A stretch of 64,000 bases of DNA from Pseudomonas putida (GTDB taxonomy: Bacteria > Pseudomonadota > Gammaproteobacteria > Pseudomonadales > Pseudomonadaceae). This document shows positions 9,082 to 17,543 of this stretch, piece by piece. The notes beneath the pieces were generated by a model that searched no databases, was not told where the DNA came from, and was given only the letters and a program-made list of their open reading frames with translations. The stretch covers positions 1 through 64,000 of the forward strand of contig NZ_JANHLK010000014.1 of assembly GCF_028682635.1 (NCBI RefSeq). The letters are read 5' to 3'. Within the stretch, counting starts at the first letter, position 1. Each line of letters starts with the position of its first letter. A program made the translations under genes and the position numbers.

Positions 9082-11090
9082 TGGAACACACCAGAACGAG
9101 TACGTGCCTGCATGGGTTGGCCTGGCTTGGGTTGCTGCTGATGGGCGCTTTCGCCACCCCGTTGGCCGCCGAGGAAAAACCCCTTCTGCAGGAAGGCAAG
9201 AAAACGCTCTACCAGCGCGTGCTGACCACGCCCGGTTGCCAGCTGCGCGAGAGCACCGGCGCGAGCACGGGGAAGGCTGTCCCCACCTTTACCCGGTTCT
9301 ACGTTTATCAGCGTGACAAGCAATGGCTGCGGGTCGGCCCCGACAGCCTCGGCAAGAGTATCGGCTGGATCGACAAGGCCTGTTCGGTCGAATGGAAGAT
9401 GCAGATGACCCTGGTCCTGACCAACCCGGCCGATCGAGAACCCCTGCTGTTTTTTCGCGAGCGCAAAACCCTCGATCAGATGGTTACCGCGGCGGACGCG
9501 AGCGCATTGCTCAAGCCCATTCGCGCCAACATGAAAAGCTCGGGACGCGATCCCAAGGTGATCGCCCGCGAGCCTGACTACTACGTCGATCCGGCGAAAA
9601 ACTTCTATCTGTTGCCGGTGATCGAGGCGCAGGAAGTCATGACGAAGAAGGGCTACAGGCTACGGGTGCTGAACATCGCCTCGGTCAGTGCTCCGGCAAA
9701 AGCACAAGATGCCGAGAAGCCCGACGCGAAGAACGAAGCCAATATGCTCAAAGGCTTTTCTGCCGCAGTGGTCTTTGTCATCGACTCGACCAAATCGATG
9801 GGCCCTTACATCGATCGCACCCGGGAAGCGGTGACGAAGATCTACCAACGCGTTGAACAGGAGCAACTGCTCGATCGAGTCAAGTTCGGCCTGGTTGCCT
9901 ACCGCTCCAGTATCAAGGCGGTGCCGGGCCTTGAGTATGTCAGCAAAATGTATGTCGACCCTTCAACCGTGAAGGGCGGCAGCGATTTTCTCGGCAGGGT
10001 CGCGGCGTTGAAACCGGCCAGGGTTTCCAGCAGCCGGTTCGACGAAGATGCCTATGCAGGTGTGATGCAGGCCCTGGACCAGGTCGCCTGGAACGAGTTC
10101 GGCGCCCGCTATATCGTCCTTATCAGCGACGCGGGGGCGCTTTCCGGGGGCGACGAGTTATCGGGCACCGGGCTCGACGCCGACCAGGTGCGCCTGGAAG
10201 CCAAACATAGAGGGGTGGCCATTTACACGCTGCACCTGAAAACCCCGAGTGGGGTCAAGAATCACGACTCCGCCCAGGCCCAATACACTGATCTGGCACT
10301 CAACCCCTACCTCAATAAACCCCTCTACTACCCCGTCGACGCCGGCGATGTCAGCCATTTCGGTGCCAGGATCGACGACCTGGCGAGTGCTATCACCGAT
10401 CAGGTCAAGGCCGCCTACCGTGGCGACATGGCCGCCGGCAGTGCCCTGGGCGCGGATGCCGATTACGGCAAGGCAACGCCGGCGCCCACCAAGGCGGTCG
10501 CGGGCCAGCCAGCCGATGACAGCATGCTGGCCGACGCCGCATTGCTGGGACATGCCATGCGCCTGGCCTACCTGGGCGAGAAAACGGGGGCAAGCGTGCC
10601 TCCGGTATTCCAGGCCTGGATCAGTGATCGCGATCTCCTTGAGCAGCAGGTGCCGACCACGGAGGTTCGCGTCCTGCTGACCAAGGCCCAGCTCAGCGAT
10701 TTGAGTGACGTGGTCCGCCGTATTGCCGATGCGGCCAACGAGGGGCTGATCTCGCCGGCCGATATGTTCGACCGCTTGCGTTCAGTGGCCGCGACCATGG
10801 GGCGTGACCCCAACCAATTGGCCAAGGGCGATTCGCCAACGCTCGGCCAGCTGGGCCTGATGGGGGAATACCTGGACGGGGTGCCCTATCCGAGCGAGGT
10901 GCTGAGCCTGGATGAAGATGAGTGGAAGCGCATGACCGGTACGCAGCAACAGGAACTCATCCGGCGCCTGAACACCAAACTCAAACTCTACCAGCGCTAT
11001 AACGCGGATGTTGATCGCTGGGTGTCACTGGCAGAAGGCAGCGACCCCAGCGAGCACGTCTACCCGGTGCCGCTGGACGCGCTGCCCTGA
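9078..11090 (+). CDS. Exported VWA-domain protein, PpkA-periplasmic-domain-like
   Basis: A 670-residue protein with a clear signal peptide (hydrophobic core about residues 12-28, cleavage likely after LAA near 31). Residues 45-110 look like an SH3-type domain (CQLRES, WLRVG, GWIDKAC). A von Willebrand A domain follows from about 228, with the MIDAS motif DSTKS at 236-240 (Thr for the usual first Ser) and LISDAG further on. The C-terminal 230 residues are helical. The VWA region with its VVFVIDSTKSM...YID pattern resembles the periplasmic domain of the T6SS kinase PpkA, but the kinase domain is absent. It is coupled to the upstream gene by ATGA overlap and precedes the ABC transporter genes, mirroring tagT-ppkA neighbourhood. 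Confidence 0.82.
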   Translation: MMEHTRTSTCLHGLAWLGLLLMGAFATPLAAEEKPLLQEGKKTLYQRVLTTPGCQLRESTGASTGKAVPTFTRFYVYQRDKQWLRVGPDSLGKSIGWIDKACSVEWKMQMTLVLTNPADREPLLFFRERKTLDQMVTAADASALLKPIRANMKSSGRDPKVIAREPDYYVDPAKNFYLLPVIEAQEVMTKKGYRLRVLNIASVSAPAKAQDAEKPDAKNEANMLKGFSAAVVFVIDSTKSMGPYIDRTREAVTKIYQRVEQEQLLDRVKFGLVAYRSSIKAVPGLEYVSKMYVDPSTVKGGSDFLGRVAALKPARVSSSRFDEDAYAGVMQALDQVAWNEFGARYIVLISDAGALSGGDELSGTGLDADQVRLEAKHRGVAIYTLHLKTPSGVKNHDSAQAQYTDLALNPYLNKPLYYPVDAGDVSHFGARIDDLASAITDQVKAAYRGDMAAGSALGADADYGKATPAPTKAVAGQPADDSMLADAALLGHAMRLAYLGEKTGASVPPVFQAWISDRDLLEQQVPTTEVRVLLTKAQLSDLSDVVRRIADAANEGLISPADMFDRLRSVAATMGRDPNQLAKGDSPTLGQLGLMGEYLDGVPYPSEVLSLDEDEWKRMTGTQQQELIRRLNTKLKLYQRYNADVDRWVSLAEGSDPSEHVYPVPLDALP

Positions 11091-11103
11091 ATGGAGCGAG
11101 ACC

Positions 11104-11817
11104 ATGCTGCTGATCGAGGACCTGGGTATCAAGCGTGGCGTGGGCGCCGACAGCCTGATGATCAGCTTGCCGCGGCTGGCCTTGCACAGGGGCGAGATCG
11201 CAGCGATCACGGGTGCCAGCGGCAGTGGCAAGAGCACTTTGCTGGAGATGATTGGCCTGGTCCTGCGCCCTGAGCGGCTCGGCACCTATCGTCTGGCCAC
11301 CGAACAGCCGCTGGATATCGCCCGGTTGTTGCGCGAGGATCGCCATGGTCTCCTGGCCGACATTCGCGCCCAACGCCTGGGCTTTGTGCTCCAGACCGGA
11401 GGGCTGTTACCGTTTCTGCGTGTGCGGCAGAACATCGACCTGCCGCGGCGCATGCTTGGGCTGCCGCGCGAAAGCGAATTGGTCGAGACCGCCATTGAAC
11501 GCCTTGGATTGAGCCATTTGTTGCGCAAGTGGCCGGCCCAGCTGTCCATAGGCGAGCGGCAGCGCGTGTCGTTCGTGCGCGCCATCGCCCACCAACCGGC
11601 GTTGCTGCTGGCCGATGAGCCCACGGCAGCACTCGACCCGATCCAGGCGCGCAAACTGTTCGAGTTGATTCTCGAGCTTGTCCAGCGCTTCCAGATAGCC
11701 GCGTTATTGGTGACCCACGATTGGGACCTGGTGCGCGACTGTGGCGTACGAAACATCGTCGGCCGTCCGACTAACGACGCCGACTGTGCTGGCACGGTGT
11801 TCCATGAGAGCGCCTGA
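11104..11817 (+). CDS. ABC transporter ATPase, LolD/MacB/TagT type
   Basis: A 237-residue nucleotide-binding subunit: Walker A GASGSGKST near residue 38, signature LSIGERQRV, Walker B LLLADEPTAALD and the H-loop VTHD. This LSxGERQR/ADEPT pattern is typical of LolD, FtsE, MacB and TagT ATPases that power mechanotransmission permeases. The start at 11104 is preceded by GGAGCGAG. The 3' end overlaps the permease gene by 14 bases. Paired with the FtsX-like permease and an FGE-fold protein downstream, it matches TagT of the T6SS threonine-phosphorylation pathway better than a lipoprotein-release LolD, but the assignment is by context. Confidence 0.88.
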   Translation: MLLIEDLGIKRGVGADSLMISLPRLALHRGEIAAITGASGSGKSTLLEMIGLVLRPERLGTYRLATEQPLDIARLLREDRHGLLADIRAQRLGFVLQTGGLLPFLRVRQNIDLPRRMLGLPRESELVETAIERLGLSHLLRKWPAQLSIGERQRVSFVRAIAHQPALLLADEPTAALDPIQARKLFELILELVQRFQIAALLVTHDWDLVRDCGVRNIVGRPTNDADCAGTVFHESA

Positions 11818-13033
11818 AACACGCGGCCGACGGCGGCTGCTGCTGGAGCTGGCGGCGCGTGACCTGTGGCACGACCGCAATGTTTCCCTGTGCATCGTCG
11901 CCTCCCTCGTGGCCGTGATCGCGCCGTTGCTGCTGCTGTTCGGGCTCAAATACGGGGTAGTGACGCAACTGCGTGACAAGTTGCTCCGCGACCCGAGCAA
12001 CCTGCAAGTTCAAGTGCTCGGCAACTACAAGCTCGATCGGCAGTGGTTCCAACAACTGAATGGGCTACCGGGGGTCGGCTTCAACCTGCCGCTGACCCGC
12101 TCGCTGAATACCGTGGCCGACCTCTTCCTTGACCCTGTGCATTTCGTTTCGGGCGCCGAGGTGATTCCCAGCGCCAACGGCGATCCCCTGTTGGGCGAAC
12201 TGGCAGCGCCCCAGGCCTTCGACCAGGTCGTGCTGAGTGCCAGCGCGGCGCGCAAACTCGGGGTCGGCACCGGCGAGCGCATTCACCTGCTCGTGCAGCG
12301 AAAGCTCCATGACCAAGAGGAAACCGGGCAACTGGAAGTGAACGTCAGCGGCATCCTCGCCGAAGGGGCTTTCCCGCGGCCTGGGGTACTGGTCACCCTG
12401 GAACTGCTCGAAGCTATCGAGAGCCTTCGTGATGGCGACCTGTCGCCGTTGTTTGGCCTGGAGACGGGCAACGGGCCGGCGCTGCCCCGTGAGTTCTACT
12501 CCAGTGCACGGATCTATGCCAAGGGGCTGGACGAGGTCGCCGGTATCGCCCAATGGTTGCAGCAGCGCAATATCGAGAGCAAAAACAGCGTTCATGAAAT
12601 CGAATCGGTCAAGGCCATTACCCGGGTGCTGGGCCTGATCTTCTCCGTCATCGCATGGACAGCGGTCATGGGGTGCACGGCGTCGCTGGCCGGCGCCTTC
12701 CTGGCCAACATCGACCGCAAGCGCAAGGGCCTGGCGTTGTTGCGACTGCTGGGCTTTCGCCGGGCAGGGGTGGGCGCTTTTGTGATGATCCAGGCTGCGC
12801 TGCTGACATGCCTGGCCTTCATTCTGGGCTATGGCGCCTACCTGGCGGGAAGCGCGGTATTCAACCACGCGCTGGGAGTCGATATGGCAAAGGATGAGTT
12901 CGCCTGCCGATTGGAAAATATTCATGTGCTGCTGGCTTTTGTCAGTGCCTTGCTGCTCGCGGTGCTTGTCGCGGGCATAGGAGTGCTTCGTGCGATACAG
13001 ATCCAACCGTCCGAAAGTCTGCGCGACATTTGA
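11804..13033 (+). CDS. FtsX/LolC-type ABC permease, TagS-like
   Basis: A 409-residue inner-membrane permease: one N-terminal membrane helix (about 28-50), a large periplasmic domain (about 52-285), then three C-terminal helices (about 295-320, 340-365 and 380-402). This is the four-helix architecture of MacB, LolC/E, FtsX and TagS. The start at 11804 lies within the ATPase gene; the 3' end overlaps the next gene by 44 bases, so translation is coupled. In the T6SS sensory pathway TagS with TagT transmits a periplasmic signal across the inner membrane; the same role here is inference. Confidence 0.85.
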   Translation: MRAPETRGRRRLLLELAARDLWHDRNVSLCIVASLVAVIAPLLLLFGLKYGVVTQLRDKLLRDPSNLQVQVLGNYKLDRQWFQQLNGLPGVGFNLPLTRSLNTVADLFLDPVHFVSGAEVIPSANGDPLLGELAAPQAFDQVVLSASAARKLGVGTGERIHLLVQRKLHDQEETGQLEVNVSGILAEGAFPRPGVLVTLELLEAIESLRDGDLSPLFGLETGNGPALPREFYSSARIYAKGLDEVAGIAQWLQQRNIESKNSVHEIESVKAITRVLGLIFSVIAWTAVMGCTASLAGAFLANIDRKRKGLALLRLLGFRRAGVGAFVMIQAALLTCLAFILGYGAYLAGSAVFNHALGVDMAKDEFACRLENIHVLLAFVSALLLAVLVAGIGVLRAIQIQPSESLRDI

Positions 13034-14612
13034 GCGTTATTGGCTCGCTGCGCTGGGTTGCCTGCTGGCCTTGGGCAGCCATGGCGCGCAGGCGGCCTGG
13101 GACGCCGAGTACTTCAACCCCATGCCGCAGGAACAGGACGTTATCCTGCCCATGCCGTGCAACGGGTCCATGGTCTTTCGCAAAATCAACGTGCCGGCGG
13201 CAAAAGGGCCGCTGGACGACTACTCCATCACGCTGGGGCAGGACAGTGACGAGTGGGGCTACCTGGAGCAGGCCCGACCCACCCAGATTGCCGGCAGTTT
13301 CGCCGACAATACCGCGAAGTCGACCCGTTATTACCTGCTGGCCAAGTATGAGCTGAGCCAACTGCAGTACCAGGCCGTGATGGCCGATAATTGCCCGGTA
13401 CCTGCGCTCATGTTGCGCCTGCCGCAGACGGGGGTGAGCTGGTTCGATGCCACCCATTTCGCCGACAAGTACACGCTGTGGTTACGCAAGAACGCTGCGA
13501 AGGCCCTGCCCAAGGAAGATGACGTCGCCGGCTTCCTGCGTCTGCCAACGGAAGTCGAATGGGAGTTTGCCGCGCGCGGCGGCATTGCCGTGTCGGCGGC
13601 CGAGTTCCGTGACATGCGCTTTCCCACGCCAGAGGGGTTGAACGCTTATGCCTGGTTCGCCGGATCACAATCGGCCAATGGCAAGCTCCAGCTCGGTGGC
13701 CTGCTCAAGCCCAACCCCGTCGGGTTGCACGACATGCTCGGCAACGTCGAGGAAATGACTTTCGAACCTTTTCACCTGAACAAGCTGAACCGCCAGCACG
13801 GCCAGGCCGGCGGCTTCATCCTGCGCGGCGGCAGCTACCTGACGCCCCAGGCGGATCTGCGCACGTCGATGCGCCATGAGCAGCCGTATTACAACAATAC
13901 CGGCAGTGAGCAGAGTCGCTTCAAGAGCAGTGGTTTCCGCCTCGCCCTGGTGGCCCCCACGCTGACTTCACTCGAACGGGTCAAACAGATAGAAAGCGAT
14001 TGGAAAACCCTGGGTGTCCGGCCTGAAACCGCCAGTTCCGAGGGGCAGCAGTCGGCCAGCAAGGATCCGGTCAAGGAGATCACCAGCATCGCCGCCGGCG
14101 TCGAAGACAATGCGCTCAAGTTGCAGCTGGAACAGCTGCGCAGTGATCTGCGCGCCAACACCCTGGCACGTGACGAGCAGCGCGACCACGCGATCCGTTC
14201 GGAGCTGCAACTGGGGACATTTCTGTGCACCAAGATGAAGGACGACGCAGAGCTTCTCGACTTGAACGAGAAGCTCTTCAAGATGACTTGCGCAGCGCAG
14301 AGCACCCTGGACAAGTCGACCTGTCCTGCCCGTCGCAAGCGGCTCGACGAGCAGGGTAAAGTGCTCGACTTCCTGCAAAACTACTACGCCGATACGGTCG
14401 TCAACGGTGCCCTCAACTACAGTCAGGCGACGGTAGAGCCGCAGGTGGGTGTGGTGGCCCAGCAAATGGCCGCGCGCGGCAAGAACAACCTGCGCACTTA
14501 CCTCGACACCTACTGGAACCACCTGCAAGGCTACATGCAGAGTGGCAAGGTCGCCCGCAGTCACTGGCTCGAGAAGTGCAAATCCATCCCGACCGAAGGA
14601 GCAAAGACATGA
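12990..14612 (+). CDS. Periplasmic formylglycine-enzyme-fold protein, TagR-like
   Basis: A 540-residue protein starting at GTG 12990, with ATAGGAG six bases upstream inside the permease gene. A signal peptide ends near AQA (about residue 35). Residues 70-315 form an FGE-sulfatase/SUMF1-type domain, shown by SWFDATHFADKY, LPTEVEWEFAARGG (about 185), GLHDMLGNVEEMT, RGGSYLT (about 278) and SSGFRLAL. The active-site cysteine pair expected after the GGSY motif in formylglycine-generating enzymes is absent, so it is likely a binding or regulatory protein, like T6SS TagR. A long charged helical region (about 340-540) follows, with four cysteines, and is not part of ordinary TagR. The next gene overlaps by ATGA. 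Confidence 0.83.
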   Translation: MRYRSNRPKVCATFERYWLAALGCLLALGSHGAQAAWDAEYFNPMPQEQDVILPMPCNGSMVFRKINVPAAKGPLDDYSITLGQDSDEWGYLEQARPTQIAGSFADNTAKSTRYYLLAKYELSQLQYQAVMADNCPVPALMLRLPQTGVSWFDATHFADKYTLWLRKNAAKALPKEDDVAGFLRLPTEVEWEFAARGGIAVSAAEFRDMRFPTPEGLNAYAWFAGSQSANGKLQLGGLLKPNPVGLHDMLGNVEEMTFEPFHLNKLNRQHGQAGGFILRGGSYLTPQADLRTSMRHEQPYYNNTGSEQSRFKSSGFRLALVAPTLTSLERVKQIESDWKTLGVRPETASSEGQQSASKDPVKEITSIAAGVEDNALKLQLEQLRSDLRANTLARDEQRDHAIRSELQLGTFLCTKMKDDAELLDLNEKLFKMTCAAQSTLDKSTCPARRKRLDEQGKVLDFLQNYYADTVVNGALNYSQATVEPQVGVVAQQMAARGKNNLRTYLDTYWNHLQGYMQSGKVARSHWLEKCKSIPTEGAKT

Positions 14613-15331
14613 ACCCGGCACCCACTCGTCAACGCGTTCTGACAGGCCTCCTGCTGGTTTGCTTCCTGAACCTGGCGGGCTGCCAGGGCTCGGGGTCGAT
14701 GTATTCCGATAGCCAGGCACCGGTGGATCCGCGCATAGCCAACAGCCGCTCCGCGGAATTTTTCAGCACCTCGGGGTGGCAGGCTTGCGCGGGGGGGGCA
14801 GGGGTCGGAATCCTCGGTTGCATGTTGGGCAACCCGAGTAACCAGACCCAATGCATGCTGATCTCGGCCGCTGTCATGTGCGGCGTCGGCATGGGCGCCA
14901 ATTACTATCTGGATTACCTTCGCACCCGATACGCCAATGACGAACAGCGTCTGGATGCCATGACCGCCGACGTACGCAAGGACAACCAGGAGTTGCGCGC
15001 CCTCACGCAGTCTGCCCGCAGCGTGATCAACGACGACAAGCAAAAGATTGCCCAGATAAAAAAGGCCAACACAGCCAATCAACAGCAGCGCAGCAGAGCC
15101 CAGCAACAGCTGGCTGAAATCGATTCCAACACCGCCTTCCTCAAGGACAAACTGGCCAATGCCCAGGCCAAGCACCAGGAGTGGCAGAAGGTGGCGGTTT
15201 CCCAGCATGGCTCGGGTGCACGAATGGATGCCCTGAACGCGGAAATCAACAACATGCAGCAGCAGATTACTGCCTTGCAGAACGAAATCGACCAGCTGTC
15301 CCAGCAGCGTTCCTCCATTCGATTGGGCTGA
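14609..15331 (+). CDS. Lipoprotein with coiled coil, TagQ-like by position
   Basis: A 240-residue lipoprotein: signal peptide and lipobox LAGC with the lipidated Cys at residue 25; the +2 residue is Gln, which favours outer-membrane sorting. Residues 45-110 hold a Gly/Cys-rich, partly hydrophobic region. Residues 110-240 are a strongly heptad-like Gln/Lys/Ala-rich coiled coil. GGAG precedes the start, which overlaps the stop of the FGE-fold gene. In type VI clusters the lipoprotein TagQ anchors TagR to the outer membrane; this gene holds the matching place but I see no clear sequence identity to TagQ. Confidence 0.78.
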   Translation: MNPAPTRQRVLTGLLLVCFLNLAGCQGSGSMYSDSQAPVDPRIANSRSAEFFSTSGWQACAGGAGVGILGCMLGNPSNQTQCMLISAAVMCGVGMGANYYLDYLRTRYANDEQRLDAMTADVRKDNQELRALTQSARSVINDDKQKIAQIKKANTANQQQRSRAQQQLAEIDSNTAFLKDKLANAQAKHQEWQKVAVSQHGSGARMDALNAEINNMQQQITALQNEIDQLSQQRSSIRLG

Positions 15332-15341
15332 GGATCGAGCC

Positions 15342-15833
15342 ATGCACGCACTCATTCGTTGCACGCTGGCTTCCGGTCTGATCGGCCTGGGCGGGTGCGC
15401 GGTCACTGCTGCCGATTGTGACCCGAACAATGCAGACGCCAGCTTCAACACCAAGTTCGGTTGTAACGTGCAAGGCGTCTATGCCCAGCGAGTCACCGAG
15501 AAAGAGAAGGTTCTGCTTGATGAACAGGAGGCCAATCGGTTGTTCCGCAACGTTTACGCGGCCATCGAAAAAGAGCGCGCCAGCGTCAGCAGCGAGCTTG
15601 GCCAGCAGCAACGGGCCAACGACGAGCTGAACCGCTCGCTGAAAGCCTTGCTCGCCAGGCTCAACGAGAAGTCCAAGGGCAACCAGCGCGTCCAGGCGCA
15701 GATCAGCCAACTGGAAAAGGACATGGCCAAGGTCAACGACTCTGACGAAAAAGCCGTGATGCAGAAGCAGTATGAGTTGCAGCGTTTGCGCGACAACGTG
15801 GCCGATCTGGAAAGCGGCCTGGGATTGCGTTGA
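15342..15833 (+). CDS. Small lipoprotein with coiled coil
   Basis: A 163-residue lipoprotein with lipobox LGGC (lipidated Cys at residue 19, then Ala). Two further cysteines lie near residues 26 and 41, and a long amphipathic coiled coil covers about residues 50-160. It follows the previous lipoprotein after 10 bases with GAGGA before its start. Two consecutive coiled-coil lipoproteins could make a hetero-oligomeric rod or ring reaching from the outer membrane into the periplasm (inference). No known family is recognised. Confidence 0.75.
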   Translation: MHALIRCTLASGLIGLGGCAVTAADCDPNNADASFNTKFGCNVQGVYAQRVTEKEKVLLDEQEANRLFRNVYAAIEKERASVSSELGQQQRANDELNRSLKALLARLNEKSKGNQRVQAQISQLEKDMAKVNDSDEKAVMQKQYELQRLRDNVADLESGLGLR

Positions 15834-15866
15834 GTACCCTGAAGCCAAGGCAGGAATCACTCGAAC

Positions 15867-17525
15867 ATGAAACGAATCGCTCGTCAGTCCACACAAAACC
15901 AGAGTGCCGCCGATGTACTGGCCGGCCACGAGGAACTGATCGGCATTCTGAAACGCCACTTGCCGCCGAGTACGGCGACCCTGTTTGCCAAACCCAAAGC
16001 GGTTGAAGGGGACGTCATCGAGTGGTACAGCGACCTGGGTGGGCAGCCTTTGCCTTTCGCCCAGTTGCCGGCCAGGGAGGCGGCCGAGGTTCGCCACCTG
16101 CTCGGTGAACGTCTTGCAGCGGTGGAGCGTTTGGCAACGCAGCTCCAAGGGCAGGGCGCAGATGGCCAGCGGCAGGCAAGCCTGTTGCGCCAGGCCGCTC
16201 GCTACCCGGCCGACAGCAACCTCTTCAGCCTGAACGGGCAACCGGTGCTGACCTTCTGGGGCGGTGGACAGCCCCCGCCAGCGATCATCCCAGGGCGGTC
16301 CGTCGCGGCTGTAGAGGGTGCGGGCGCACAGGCGAACGCCGCGGTTGAGGGGCGGCCGCCCCGTCGTTGGTGGCTCTGGGCATTATTGCTGCTGCTTTTG
16401 CTCGCGCTCCTGGCAGCGCTCTGGTGGTGGCTGTTCTGCCGCGAGAAGCCGGTGGAGGTGCCGCCGCCCGTGGTGCCTCCTCAAGTCGAGGAGCCCAGGC
16501 AAGTGCCACCGGCGCCTGAACCAGAACCGGAACCTGTGGCTAAACCTGAACCTGAGCCTGCGCCTCAACCGGTGCCTGAGCCTCAACCGGAGCCCAAGCC
16601 TGCGCCGCCGGCAGCACCGCCGCCACCGCCACCCAAGCCAGTACCACCGCCTAAACCTGATCCAGTCGAGGCACTGGCCAAGCGTGTTGATGCGGCCGGC
16701 AGCAACTGCGCCACCTTGCAGGGCATGTTGACCCAGGAGCCGCTGCTCAAGAGCAACCCGGCCCTGAAGACCCGGGTTACCGAGCAGCTCCAGCGTCACT
16801 GCAAAGAACAGATGATCACCAATGCGAAGAATCTCTGTCCGGATCAACGCCCCAAGGAACTGGCCCCGGAATTGTTGATTGTCTTCGATGCATCCGGGTC
16901 GATGGACATCAGCCTGCTGGCCACCGATGAAGATCTCGAAAGAGCCGGTATGGAGGAGAAGATGGACAGGTTCGCCCGGATGATGACCGGGACGTCAGAC
17001 ACCAGGGCCCGGGAATATGTGGTGCGTGAGCCCAAGCGCATCACGGCAGCCAAGCAGGCCACCAGCGCCGTCGTGCGGCAACTGTCCAGTGACATCAATG
17101 TCGGCCTGGTGCTGGTCGAGGACTGCCCACAGGCCACGAGCGTGGGTTACTTCTCCCCGGGGCAGCGCGGCAATCTGCTGTCGCGCATTGCGGCCATTCA
17201 ACCCGTCAAGAGCACGCCTCTGGCGGATGGCATCGCCAAGGCCGGGCAGATGCTCGATGGCGTCAATCGTGAGTCGGTGATGCTGGTCGTCTCCGATGGC
17301 GTCGAAAGCTGCGGCCGCGACCCTTGTACCGTGGCACGCGCCCTGGCCCGCAGCAAACCCCACTTGAAGATCAATGTGATCGACATTCTCGGCACCGGCG
17401 CGGGTAACTGCCTGGCGCAGCTGACTGGCGGCAAGGTTTTCACGGCCAATAACGTCAACGAGTTGTCCTCGATGACCACGCGCGCGGCTCAAGACGTCAT
17501 GGTCCCCGAGCATTGCAAGCGTTGA
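15867..17525 (+). CDS. SrfA-like bitopic protein with periplasmic VWA domain
   Basis: A 552-residue protein. Its N-terminal 165 residues are paralogous to those of the first operon gene (GDVIEWY, YPADSN, PVLTFWG). PPRRWWLW enters a very hydrophobic membrane segment (about 167-192). A Pro/Glu-rich linker follows (about 195-265) with repeated PEPEP and PEPQPEP units, then a short Cys-containing helical part and a VWA domain from about 333 with a perfect MIDAS motif DASGS at 341-345 and LVVSDGVESC. The protein thus joins a cytoplasmic Srf-type domain to a periplasmic metal-dependent ligand-binding domain. It ends the operon; only 18 bases separate it from the convergent kinase gene. Confidence 0.82.
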   Translation: MKRIARQSTQNQSAADVLAGHEELIGILKRHLPPSTATLFAKPKAVEGDVIEWYSDLGGQPLPFAQLPAREAAEVRHLLGERLAAVERLATQLQGQGADGQRQASLLRQAARYPADSNLFSLNGQPVLTFWGGGQPPPAIIPGRSVAAVEGAGAQANAAVEGRPPRRWWLWALLLLLLLALLAALWWWLFCREKPVEVPPPVVPPQVEEPRQVPPAPEPEPEPVAKPEPEPAPQPVPEPQPEPKPAPPAAPPPPPPKPVPPPKPDPVEALAKRVDAAGSNCATLQGMLTQEPLLKSNPALKTRVTEQLQRHCKEQMITNAKNLCPDQRPKELAPELLIVFDASGSMDISLLATDEDLERAGMEEKMDRFARMMTGTSDTRAREYVVREPKRITAAKQATSAVVRQLSSDINVGLVLVEDCPQATSVGYFSPGQRGNLLSRIAAIQPVKSTPLADGIAKAGQMLDGVNRESVMLVVSDGVESCGRDPCTVARALARSKPHLKINVIDILGTGAGNCLAQLTGGKVFTANNVNELSSMTTRAAQDVMVPEHCKR

Positions 17526-17543
17526 CGGGCTTGGGGCAACGCT

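Noticed and set aside
9078..11090. Full PpkA kinase
   Set aside because: Only the VWA-like periplasmic part resembles PpkA; there is a signal peptide at the N-terminus and no kinase HRD or DFG motif.
1063..17525. A type VI secretion locus
   Set aside because: No TssB/C, Hcp, VgrG, ClpV, TssJ-M or baseplate gene is seen; only the sensory Tag-like block is present.
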